This document shows, piece after piece, positions 1-7,005 of a stretch of DNA of 23,943 nucleotides; position 1 is the stretch's first letter; every line of letters starts with the position of its first letter. The stretch is from CAIXRL01 sp964619155. GTDB lineage: Bacteria; Eisenbacteria; RBG-16-71-46. Both the position numbers and the translations under genes were made by a program. The stretch is from contig CAZUEM010000044.1 in NCBI GenBank assembly GCA_964619155.1, positions 1 through 23,943 on the forward strand, written 5' to 3'. The notes beneath the pieces were generated by a model, which made no database searches, was not told the origin of the DNA, and worked only from the letters and a program-made list of their open reading frames with translations.

Positions 1-784
1 CGGGCTTGCCGGCGTCGTCGGGGTCCTGCGACGGCCCGAGCCGCCGCACGCGCTTCGCGTCGGCCGGGGGCGTGAAACGGAAGAACGCGTTCGCCGGGGC
101 GGCCGCTTCCGCGAGGGTGTAGCGCGTCTCCTGCACCTGCCGCACCTCGCCGTACTGCGAGTGGGTGAGTTCGGTCGTGCTCGAGTCGCGCAGCACCAGA
201 GAGCGCGCCTCGTCGATCCACAGCACGCGCGGCAGCGTGCGGGCGCCGGGGCGCGTCGAATCGGGCGCGTAGGTCAGTTCGACCGTGCGGCAGGCCACGG
301 GGCCCGCGGCGGTGACGACGGTGTCGCGCCCGGTGAAGCGCGCCGAGGTGTACCCGGCGAGGCTCGTCGCCATCGAGAGCGCGCCGTCGAACGACCGCAC
401 CTGCGGGTCGAGCGTCGCGCCCGGCCCGAACGCGGGCGCGCGCTGCCCGGTGTACTGCTTGAGTCCGGGCGCCGAGACCCACAGCGACTCGCCGTCGGCG
501 ACGGCCTCGACCGGCATCATCGGGTTGCGCACCAGGGCGGCGAGGCGCGACGGCCGCGCCGCGGCGTAGCGGAACGGCACGTCGAGCGACTGCGCCTGCG
601 GCAGGCCCGCGCCGGTCGCGCGCGCGCTCATGAGGCCCTCGAAGCGGTAGCCGGCCAGGCGCTGGTAGCGCGCCGCGACCGAGTCCACGAGCGCGCGGGC
701 GCCGTCGTCGGCGGCCGCGGCGGGCGCGGTGGCCGCCAGGGCGAGGAGCGGCAGGAGCAGGGCGAGTCGGGGCCGGCGGGTCAT
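1..784 (-). CDS. Exported LolA-like / DUF2092-like protein, partial (3' end beyond window)
   Basis: The frame is open from an ATG at 784-782 to the window edge, giving 261 residues with no stop. The N-terminus (MTRRPRLALLLPLLALAATA, then an Ala-rich stretch) is a clear Sec signal peptide. A GGAG lies about 8 bases before the ATG and supports this start. The mature part begins VDSVAARYQRLAGYRFEG and continues with beta-rich sequence (SLWVSAPGLKQYTGQ, LPRVLWIDEARSLVLRDSS). This resembles the LolA/LolB-like fold of DUF2092 and outer-membrane lipoprotein-sorting proteins, which bind lipid-like ligands in the periplasm. The visible end (FFRFTPPADAKRVRRLG, then a short linker ending DDAGKP) resembles the point where such domains join a TlpA-type thioredoxin, but that domain would lie outside the window. 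The family assignment rests on pattern memory. The plus-strand ORFs here are shadows. Confidence 0.6.
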   Translation of the reverse strand, partial: MTRRPRLALLLPLLALAATAPAAAADDGARALVDSVAARYQRLAGYRFEGLMSARATGAGLPQAQSLDVPFRYAAARPSRLAALVRNPMMPVEAVADGESLWVSAPGLKQYTGQRAPAFGPGATLDPQVRSFDGALSMATSLAGYTSARFTGRDTVVTAAGPVACRTVELTYAPDSTRPGARTLPRVLWIDEARSLVLRDSSTTELTHSQYGEVRQVQETRYTLAEAAAPANAFFRFTPPADAKRVRRLGPSQDPDDAGKP

Positions 785-839
785 CGTCGGGTCTCCGGTG
801 GAGCGAACGGGGGGAACGCGCGGCGGAAACCTTAGCAGA

Positions 840-865
840 CGGCCCCGCGCCGAAGCGCGGGGCCG
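840..865 (-). terminator. Hairpin terminator after pgi
   Basis: A perfect 11-bp inverted repeat, CGGCCCCGCGC (840-850) and GCGCGGGGCCG (855-865), flanks a CGAA loop. It starts 30 bases beyond the pgi stop and lies before the next minus-strand gene. On the minus strand the hairpin is followed by a moderately T-containing stretch (GTCTGCTAAGGTTT). This fits an intrinsic terminator closing the malQ-tal-pgi unit. Confidence 0.7.
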
Positions 866-894
866 ATGCGGATTCGTGTCGGCTTCCGGTGAAA

Positions 895-2447
895 TCACGC
901 GAACGCGGCCGCGAGCCGGGCGAGCCCGGCGTCGGCGTCGGGCCCCAGGTGCACGCGCAGCACCCGGCGCCCGCGCGCTTCGAGCACCTCGAAATCGCCC
1001 GCCGCCTGGGCGGCGCGCAGCGTGCCGAAGCCGTAGCGCTCGCCCGGAATGGGCAGGTCGCCCTCGTCGGCGGTCAGGAGCAGGAAGACGCCGGTGTCCG
1101 GCCCGCCCTTGTGGAGCTGGCCCGTGGAGTGCAGGAAGCGCGGCCCGTAGCCGAGCGTGCCCGCCGTGCGCGAGCGGGCGCGGGCCGCGTGGCGGATGGA
1201 CTCGAGATTCGCGTGCCGCGAGTCCGTCCGGTGCAGGTAGGCGAGCACGGCGAAGTAGTCGCCCGGCTTCGCCCGCGCGAGCAGCCCCGCGGCCCACTCG
1301 GCCGCGGTCGCGCCCGGGTGGCCCGCCGCGGCCGGCGCCCACGCGGCGAGCGCGCCGTCGCGCGCCGACGGCGCTCGCCCGGGCAGGCGTCCCTCCTCGA
1401 GATGGCGCTTCAGCATCGCCTGCGTCGCGGCCTTGGCCTCGGAGACGTTGGGCTCGTCGAACGGGTCCACGCCGAGCACCGCCGAGGCCGCCGCGGTCGC
1501 GACCTCCCAGCGCAGGAAGTCGGCGGCCAGGTCCTCGAGCCGCGGCGCGTTCCACGCGATCACCGGGTGCCCGGCGTCGGCGAGGGCGTCGAGCGCCGCG
1601 GCCGTGGCGGCGGGCAGGGCCGGCGAGCCCACGGCGACGAACACGCGGTCGTCCGCGTAGGCGCCCGCCCCGGCGAGCACCTCCTCGGCGACGGGCACGA
1701 TGCCGCGCCCGCTCTTGCCCGTGCTCTCGGCGACGAGCTGCTCGACCCACGTGCCAGCCGAGGCGAACGACGGCGAGAAGACCAGCGTCAGCTTGTCGCG
1801 CCCGGCGAGCGCCAGCGCGCCGAGGGCCGCGCCGAGCGCGACCGCGTCGCCGCCGCCTTCGCCCGCGAGCGCGGCGTGCTCGGAGAGCGCCGCCTCGAGC
1901 ATCGCGCCGACGTCCGCGCCGATCAGCGCGGCCGGCAGCAGGCCGAAGAGCGAGAGCGCCGAGTAGCGGCCGCCGATGTCGGGAGGATTGAGGAACGTGC
2001 GCCGGTAGCCGCGCGCGGCGGCCAGCTTCTCGAGCGCCGTGCCCGGATCGGTGATCGCCACGAACGAGCGGCCGGCCCGCGCGCCGAGCGCCGCGAAGGC
2101 GCGGTCCCAGAAGTACTTCTCGAACGACGTGACCTCGATCGTGCCGCCCGACTTGCTGGCGACGACGAACAGCGTCCGGGCCGGGTCGTGCGCGTCCGCC
2201 ACCGCCTTCACCGCGGCGGGGGAGGTGTTGTCGAGCACGGCCAGCTCGAGTCGCCCGGGGCGCACGCCGAACGTGTGCCGCAGCACCTCGGGCGCGAGGC
2301 TCGAGCCGCCCATGCCGAGCAGCACNNNNNNNNNNNNNNNNNNNNNNNNNNNNNNNNNNNNNNNNNNNNNNNNNNNNNNNNNNNNNNNNNNNNNNNNNNN
2401 NNNNNNNNNNNNNNNNNNNNNNNNNCGCGCAGCGCGCGCGCGCTCAC
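895..2447 (-). CDS. pgi: Glucose-6-phosphate isomerase, N-terminal part lost in assembly gap
   Basis: Interconverts glucose 6-phosphate and fructose 6-phosphate in the cytoplasm. The 476 residues downstream of the gap contain the SIS-type sugar-phosphate-binding sequences LLGMGGSSLAPEVLR and VVASKSGGTIEVTSFEKY, the catalytic-region motif QLVAESTGKSG, and near the end STGQLHKGGPDTG. The form resembles the Pgi half of bifunctional Tal-Pgi proteins more than E. coli Pgi. The likely start is GTG at 2447-2445, overlapping the tal stop as GTGA; it encodes MSARALR before 100 Ns (2326-2425). Something like 70-130 residues are missing, so the gap is a placeholder and the frame across it cannot be trusted. 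The gene is last in malQ-tal-pgi and ends at TGA 897-895, ahead of a hairpin. The identity is secure; the N-terminus is not. Confidence 0.92.
2326..2425. other. Assembly gap (100 N) inside pgi
   Basis: A run of exactly 100 N, the usual placeholder for a gap of unknown size. The flanks do not repeat each other, and the pgi coding sequence on either side lacks its N-terminal region, so real sequence is missing. The right flank (2426-2443) is an alternating GC tract, which may explain the assembly break. Confidence 0.95.
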
Positions 2448-3595
2448 GCGCCGGCCCCGCGGCGGGCGGCCATCTCGGCCCGGCGCGCCTCCAGCGCCGC
2501 GAGCAGGTCGTCGTACGACTTCGCGAACGCCTTCACGCCCTCGTCCTCGAGCTGGTCGATCAGCGCCTCGACCGGCACGCCGAGCGCGGCGAGCCGCCCG
2601 AACAGCGCGCGCGCGCCGTCCATGTCCCGGTGGATGCGCGACTCGACGGCGCCGTGGTCGTTGAACGCGTCGAGCGTCGCGGGCGGGATCGTGTTCACCG
2701 TGTCCGGGCCGATCAGCTCCTCGACGTAGAGCACGTCGCGGTAGGCGGGGTTCTTGGTGCTGGTCGAGGCCCACAGCGGGCGCTGCGCGTGCGCGCCCTT
2801 CGCCTGCAATGCCGCGAAGCGCGGCGAGCCGAAGACGCGCTCGAACTCGGCGTACGCGAGCCGGGCGTTCGCGACCGCGGCCCGGCCGCGCAGCGACTCC
2901 AGTTCGGCGCGCTCGGTCGCGCCCGGCGGCAGCGAGGCGAGCCGCTGGTCGATCGCCGCGTCCACCTTGGAGTCCACGCGCGAGACGAAGAACGAGGCCA
3001 CCGAGCGCACCCGCGACGGGTCGCCGCCCGCGGCCACGAGCTGCTCGAGGCCCGCCAGGTAGGCGTCCATCACCTCGCGGTAGCGCGCGAGCGAGAAGAT
3101 GAGCGTGACGTTGACGCTGATGCCCGCCGCGGTCGCCGACGTGATCGCGGGCAGGCCCGCCTTCGTCGCCGGGATCTTGATCATGACGTTGTCGCGCGCG
3201 ACCGCCTCGCGCAGGCGCTTCGCGGCCGCGAACGTGGCCGGCCCGTCGTGCGCGAGGCGCGGGCTCACCTCGATGCTGACACGCCCGTCGAGCCCGCGGC
3301 TGGCGTCGTACAGCGGCATCAGCCGGTCGCAGGCCATCCGGATGTCCTCGATGGCGAGCGACTCGAAGAGCGCCTCGCCCTCGAGTCCGGCGGCGACGCG
3401 TTCGGCGAGCGCGGCGTCGTAGTCGGTGCTCTTCGCGATCGCCTGCTGGAAGATCGTCGGGTTCGAGGTGACACCGACGACGCCGGCGTCGCGCACGAGC
3501 GCGTCGAACTCGCCCGAGACGAGGTGGCCGCGGCGGATGAAGTCGAGCCAGACGCTCTGGCCGAGCGCGAGGAGCTGCTGGGCACGGCTGGACAT
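2444..3595 (-). CDS. tal: Transaldolase
   Basis: Transfers a dihydroxyacetone unit between sugar phosphates in the non-oxidative pentose phosphate pathway. The protein has 383 residues, which fits the longer Tal subfamily found next to, or fused to, Pgi. Visible motifs are GVTSNPTIFQ (residues 41-50), SIEVSPRLAHD (107-117) and VMIKIPATKAG (137-147), with Lys140 the expected Schiff-base lysine. The sequence WASTSTKNPAY and the EELIGPDTVNTIPPATLDAF region are also typical. The start is ATG 3595-3593, with AGGAAGGAA (minus strand) at 3609-3601 as ribosome binding site; an upstream in-frame ATG lacks such a site and would add an unrelated 27-residue leader. The stop overlaps the pgi GTG by four bases (GTGA), so the two are probably translationally coupled. 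This is a split version of the Tal-Pgi fusion known in other bacteria. Confidence 0.95.
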   Translation of the reverse strand: MSSRAQQLLALGQSVWLDFIRRGHLVSGEFDALVRDAGVVGVTSNPTIFQQAIAKSTDYDAALAERVAAGLEGEALFESLAIEDIRMACDRLMPLYDASRGLDGRVSIEVSPRLAHDGPATFAAAKRLREAVARDNVMIKIPATKAGLPAITSATAAGISVNVTLIFSLARYREVMDAYLAGLEQLVAAGGDPSRVRSVASFFVSRVDSKVDAAIDQRLASLPPGATERAELESLRGRAAVANARLAYAEFERVFGSPRFAALQAKGAHAQRPLWASTSTKNPAYRDVLYVEELIGPDTVNTIPPATLDAFNDHGAVESRIHRDMDGARALFGRLAALGVPVEALIDQLEDEGVKAFAKSYDDLLAALEARRAEMAARRGAGA

Positions 3596-3687
3596 GGCGG
3601 TTCCTTCCTGAAGGGTGCAAGCGGCGGGACCGCGGCAAGATGCCCCCGGCGGAGGCGTCGCGCAAGGCCGCGCCACCCGCCGGGAAT

Positions 3688-3717
3688 CGCCCCCGCGCGG
3701 ACTTCCGCGCGGGGGCG
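3688..3717 (-). terminator. Strong GC hairpin between malQ and tal
   Basis: A perfect 14-bp inverted repeat: CGCCCCCGCGCGGA (3688-3701) and TCCGCGCGGGGGCG (3704-3717), with only two bases between, so effectively a four-base loop. It lies 14 bases past the malQ stop on the minus strand and 92 bases before the tal start. No T-tract follows it. It could be a factor-assisted terminator, a partial read-through point, or an mRNA-stabilising hairpin. Confidence 0.5.
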
Positions 3718-3730
3718 CGCGCGCCCGGAA

Positions 3731-5236
3731 TCATGCCCCGGCGCGCGCCCGCCCGTAGAGCGCGGTCAGCTCCGCGAGGCGCGTCGCCACCGCGCCGTCG
3801 AGGGCGCCGGGCGGCAGCCGCCAGGTCCAGTTGCCCGCGGGCCGGCCGGGAAAGTTCATGCGCGCCTCCGTGCCCAGCTGCAGCAGGTCCTGCGCGGGCA
3901 CCACGCAGGTGTCCGCGACGGACGCCATGCACGCGCGCAGGAAGTCCCACGCCGGCTCGTGCAGCGGGCTCGCGAGGTAGCGGCGCGCGTGGTGGCGCTC
4001 GGCCTCGGTGGCCGCGTTCCACCAGCCCATGGTCGTGTCGTTGTCGTGCGTGCCGGTGTAGACGACGCCGTTCGGCACGTGGAGGTGGGGCAGGAACGCG
4101 TTGCCGGCATCGGCGCCGAACGCGAACTGCAGCACCTTCATGCCGGGGAACGCGAACTCGTCGCGCAGGGCCTCGACCTCGGGCGTCAGCACGCCGAGGT
4201 CCTCGGCGAGGATGGGCAGCCGCCCGAGCGAGCGCTCGAGCGAGCGGAAGAGCGCGCTGCCGGGCCCGGGCTGGAACTCGCCCTCGCGCGCGTCGGCCGC
4301 GCCGGCGGGCACCGCCCAGCAGCGCGTGAAGCCGATGAAGTGGTCGAGCCGCACGCGGTCCACGAGCGCGAGGATGGCGCGCAGGCGCGCCGCCCACCAC
4401 GCATGGCCGTCGGCGGCCATCGCGTCCCAGCGGTAGAGCGGGTTGCCCCAGAGCTGGCCCGTCTCGCTGAAGTAGTCCGGCGGCACGCCGGCGACCGCGG
4501 TCGGGCGCCCGTCGTCGCCGAGTTGGAAGAGCCCCGGGTGCGCCCACACGTCGGCGCTGTCGTGCGCGACGAAGATGGGCGCGTCGCCGACGATCTCGAC
4601 GCCGCGGGCCGCGGCGTAGGCGCGCAGCTCGCCCCACTGGCGGAAGAACGCCCACTGCCGGAACGCGTGCGCGAACACCGCGTGCGCGTGGCGCGCCCGC
4701 GCCTCCGCGAGCGCGGCGTCCTCGCGGCGGCGGAGCGGTTCGCTCCACTCCACCCAGGGCGCGCCGCCGTGCGCGTCCTTGAGAGCGAGGAAGAGCGCGA
4801 CGTCCTCGACCCACTCCGCGTGGTCGCGCCGCCACGACTCGAACTCCTCGCGCAGCCGCGCGCCGCCCGCGCCGGCGGCGAAACGCTCCGCGGCCCGCTC
4901 GAGCAGCGCCCGCTTCCACTCGATGACCGGCCCGAAGTCCACGCGGTCGCCGGGGAAGCGCGGGGCCCCGGCGAGGTCCTCGCGCGCGAGCAGGCCGTCG
5001 GCGAGCAGGGCGTCAGGGCTCGCGAGCAGCGGGTTGCCGGCGAACGCGGAGAAGCACTGGTAGGGCGAGTCGCCGAAGCCGGTGGGCCCGAGCGGCAGCA
5101 CCTGCCAGAGCGACTGGCCGGCGGAGACGAGCCAGTCCACGAAGCGGTGCGCCTCGCGGCCGGCGTCGCCGATGCCGTACGGGCCGGGCAGCGAGGTGGG
5201 GTGGAGCAGCACGCCGCTCGAACGCGGGAAACGCAT
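3731..5236 (-). CDS. malQ: 4-alpha-glucanotransferase (amylomaltase)
   Basis: A GH77 enzyme that moves alpha-1,4-glucan segments between maltodextrins and releases glucose; cytoplasmic, in maltodextrin or glycogen use. The 501 residues match the usual length of the short amylomaltases. The N-terminus RSSGVLLHPTSLPGPYGIGD is the family hallmark. Catalytic residues are recognisable: nucleophile Asp298 in RVRLDHFIGF, acid/base Glu345 in PILAEDLGVLTPEV and Asp398 in YTGTHDNDTTMGWW. The sequence PPDYFSETGQLWGNPLYRW (253-271) is also typical. The start is ATG 5236-5234, preceded on the minus strand by AAAGGAA. It lies upstream of tal and pgi in the same direction, separated from tal by 135 bases containing a strong hairpin. 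The glucose it frees would be substrate for the glucokinase encoded about 4 kb away. Confidence 0.96.
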   Translation of the reverse strand: MRFPRSSGVLLHPTSLPGPYGIGDAGREAHRFVDWLVSAGQSLWQVLPLGPTGFGDSPYQCFSAFAGNPLLASPDALLADGLLAREDLAGAPRFPGDRVDFGPVIEWKRALLERAAERFAAGAGGARLREEFESWRRDHAEWVEDVALFLALKDAHGGAPWVEWSEPLRRREDAALAEARARHAHAVFAHAFRQWAFFRQWGELRAYAAARGVEIVGDAPIFVAHDSADVWAHPGLFQLGDDGRPTAVAGVPPDYFSETGQLWGNPLYRWDAMAADGHAWWAARLRAILALVDRVRLDHFIGFTRCWAVPAGAADAREGEFQPGPGSALFRSLERSLGRLPILAEDLGVLTPEVEALRDEFAFPGMKVLQFAFGADAGNAFLPHLHVPNGVVYTGTHDNDTTMGWWNAATEAERHHARRYLASPLHEPAWDFLRACMASVADTCVVPAQDLLQLGTEARMNFPGRPAGNWTWRLPPGALDGAVATRLAELTALYGRARAGA

Positions 5237-5321
5237 GGGGGTTCCTTTCGGTGGGAGTCGCGGGCGCGCGCATGTTCCGCGAAGCCGCTCGCGCGCTCAA
5301 GCGGGGCCGCGCCGCGTGGAG

Positions 5322-5327
5322 TATGTT
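5322..5327 (+). promoter_or_regulatory. Possible -10 element upstream of the alpha/beta hydrolase gene
   Basis: TATGTT is the only AT-rich hexamer in the 148-base divergent region between malQ and the hydrolase gene. It lies 57 bases before the hydrolase ATG. No convincing -35 box sits 16-18 bases upstream. I see no clear malQ promoter on the other strand; TTGAGC (minus, 5300-5295) is a weak candidate. Confidence 0.25.
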
Positions 5328-5384
5328 GCGCGCCCGCGCGCCGCCCGCGTCCCCGTGCGCCGCGCTTCCCGATCGGAGGACTCC

Positions 5385-6968
5385 ATGCGTCACGCCGCAC
5401 CGCGGGCCGCCGCCGCGCTCGCCCTCGCGTTCCTCGCCGCCGCCCCGTCCGGGCCGTGCGCCGCCGCGTCGGGCGGCGGGTACGTCATGTTCGCCGGCCG
5501 CGACACCATCGCGATCGAGCGCTTCGAGCGGAGCGGCGGCGCGCTGCAGGGCCTGCTCGTCTTCCGGCTCGCGAACACGCGCGTGGCGTGGACCGCGATG
5601 GAAGGCCCCGGCGGCGGCATCACGCGCTTCGAGGCGCTGATGGGCTCGGCGAGCGACCCGCCCGGCTCGCCGCCGCGCCAGGCCGTCGCCGTGGAGTTCG
5701 CGGGCGACAGCGTGTTCACCGAGGCGCGTCCGGGCGGCACGCAGGCCTTCGCCTCGCGCCGCGGCGCGCTGCCGTTCCTCAATCCGTCCGTGGCGCTCAT
5801 GGCGGAGTTCGCCCTGCGCACCATGTCCCACCCGGGCGGCCGCGCCGAGGGCTCGCTGTTCATGCTCGCCGGGGGCGGCACCGAGACCGCGGTCGTGACG
5901 CGGCCCGCGGTGGACAGCGTGGTGGTCGCGTTCGCGGGCGTGACGTTCTGCTTCGGGCTGGACGAACACGGCGAGGTGGCGCGCGGGCGCGTGCCCGAGC
6001 AGAACCTCGACATCGTGCGCGTCGCCGAACTGCCGCCGGGGCTGCTCGAGCTGTCGGCGCCCGACTACTCGGCGCCGCCCGGCGCGACCTGGACGGCGGA
6101 GGAGGTGACGGTGCGCACGCGCGAGGGGCACGTCCTCGCCGGGACGCTGACGCGCCCGCGGGGTTCCTCCCCGGTCGGGTGCGTCGTGACCATCACCGGC
6201 TCGGGCTCGCAGGACCGCGACGGCTCGATCGCCATGGTGAAAGGCTACCGGCCCTTCCGCGGCGTCGCCGTCGCCCTCGCGCGCCGCGGCGTCGCGACGC
6301 TGCGGCTCGACGACCGCGGCGTGGGCGGTAGCCGCGCGCCGGCGCGCGGCGCCACGACCGAGACGTTCGGGCGCGACGTCGAGGACGCGCTCGCCTGGCT
6401 GCGCGCGCGGCCGGACGTGGACGGCGCGCGCCTCGCGCTCGCCGGGCACAGCGAGGGCGGGATCATCGCGCCCATGGTGGCGGCGCGCGACCCGAAGCTG
6501 CGCGCGATCGCGCTGCTCGCGGCGCCGGCGTGGACCGGGCGCCGGGTGATCGAGTCGCAGAACCGCAACGTGATCGACCGCGACAGCAGCGCCACGGCGG
6601 CCGCGCGCGACTCGACGCTGCGCTGGGCGATGGCGCAGGTGGACAGCATGGCGAAGCGCGACGCGTGGCTGGGGTTCTTCCTCGGGCACGATCCCGCCGC
6701 GGCGATCCGCGCGGTGCGCGTGCCCGTGCTGCTGCTGCAGGGCGAGACCGACCGGCAGGTGACGGCCGCGCAGGCGGACGAACTGGCGGCCGCGCTCGCG
6801 CGCGCCGGCAACCGGCGGGTGACGAAGCGCGTGTTCCCGGGGCTCAACCACCTGTTCCTGGCGGACCCGGACGGCGACCCCGCGGGCTACGGGCGTCTCA
6901 GCGGCGAGGGCTTTGCGCCCGAGGTGGTCGAGGCGCTCGCGGACTGGCTGGCGGAGCGCCTGAAGTAA
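5385..6968 (+). CDS. Exported alpha/beta hydrolase (serine aminopeptidase / COG1073-like)
   Basis: The 527-residue protein begins with a signal peptide (MRHAAPRAAAALALAFLAAA, then a cleavage-like CAAAS), so it probably acts outside the cytoplasm. Residues 30-235 form a beta-rich N-terminal region that I do not recognise. From about 240 on there is an alpha/beta-hydrolase domain: VVTITGSGSQDRDGS (268-281, oxyanion region), LRLDDRGVGGS (306-316), nucleophile elbow GHSEGG with Ser356, acid Asp456 in LLQGETDRQV, and His489 in FPGLNHLFL. The triad is complete, so an active esterase or peptidase is expected; the substrate is unknown. GGAGGA at 5375-5380 lies four bases before the ATG and sets the start, although a longer in-frame ORF exists upstream. 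It is transcribed alone, divergent from malQ and convergent with tkt. Confidence 0.85.
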   Translation: MRHAAPRAAAALALAFLAAAPSGPCAAASGGGYVMFAGRDTIAIERFERSGGALQGLLVFRLANTRVAWTAMEGPGGGITRFEALMGSASDPPGSPPRQAVAVEFAGDSVFTEARPGGTQAFASRRGALPFLNPSVALMAEFALRTMSHPGGRAEGSLFMLAGGGTETAVVTRPAVDSVVVAFAGVTFCFGLDEHGEVARGRVPEQNLDIVRVAELPPGLLELSAPDYSAPPGATWTAEEVTVRTREGHVLAGTLTRPRGSSPVGCVVTITGSGSQDRDGSIAMVKGYRPFRGVAVALARRGVATLRLDDRGVGGSRAPARGATTETFGRDVEDALAWLRARPDVDGARLALAGHSEGGIIAPMVAARDPKLRAIALLAAPAWTGRRVIESQNRNVIDRDSSATAAARDSTLRWAMAQVDSMAKRDAWLGFFLGHDPAAAIRAVRVPVLLLQGETDRQVTAAQADELAAALARAGNRRVTKRVFPGLNHLFLADPDGDPAGYGRLSGEGFAPEVVEALADWLAERLK

Positions 6969-6971
6969 CGG

Positions 6972-7005
6972 GGAGCGGGCGCGGCGTCAGCGCCGCGCCC
7001 ACTCC
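6972..7005. terminator. Bidirectional hairpin between convergent hydrolase and tkt genes
   Basis: GGGCGCGGCG (6977-6986) and CGCCGCGCCC (6991-7000) pair perfectly around a TCAG loop. After one mismatch the stem continues as GGAG (6972-6975) with CTCC (7002-7005). It starts three bases past the hydrolase stop, and its loop contains the tkt stop codon (6989-6987). The 18-base spacing between convergent genes suggests it serves both. No T-tract is present. Confidence 0.55.

Noticed and set aside
161..835. Plus-strand 224-codon ORF at the left end
   Set aside because: The minus strand encodes a protein with a signal peptide and a ribosome binding site over the same bases; the plus frame is Arg/Gly/Ala-rich noise.
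2039..6331. A 1430-codon plus-strand ORF, and similar long frames over other genes
   Set aside because: It runs antisense across tal and malQ and through the N run, is extremely Arg/Ala/Gly-rich and has no motif. It is a shadow caused by G/C-ending codons.
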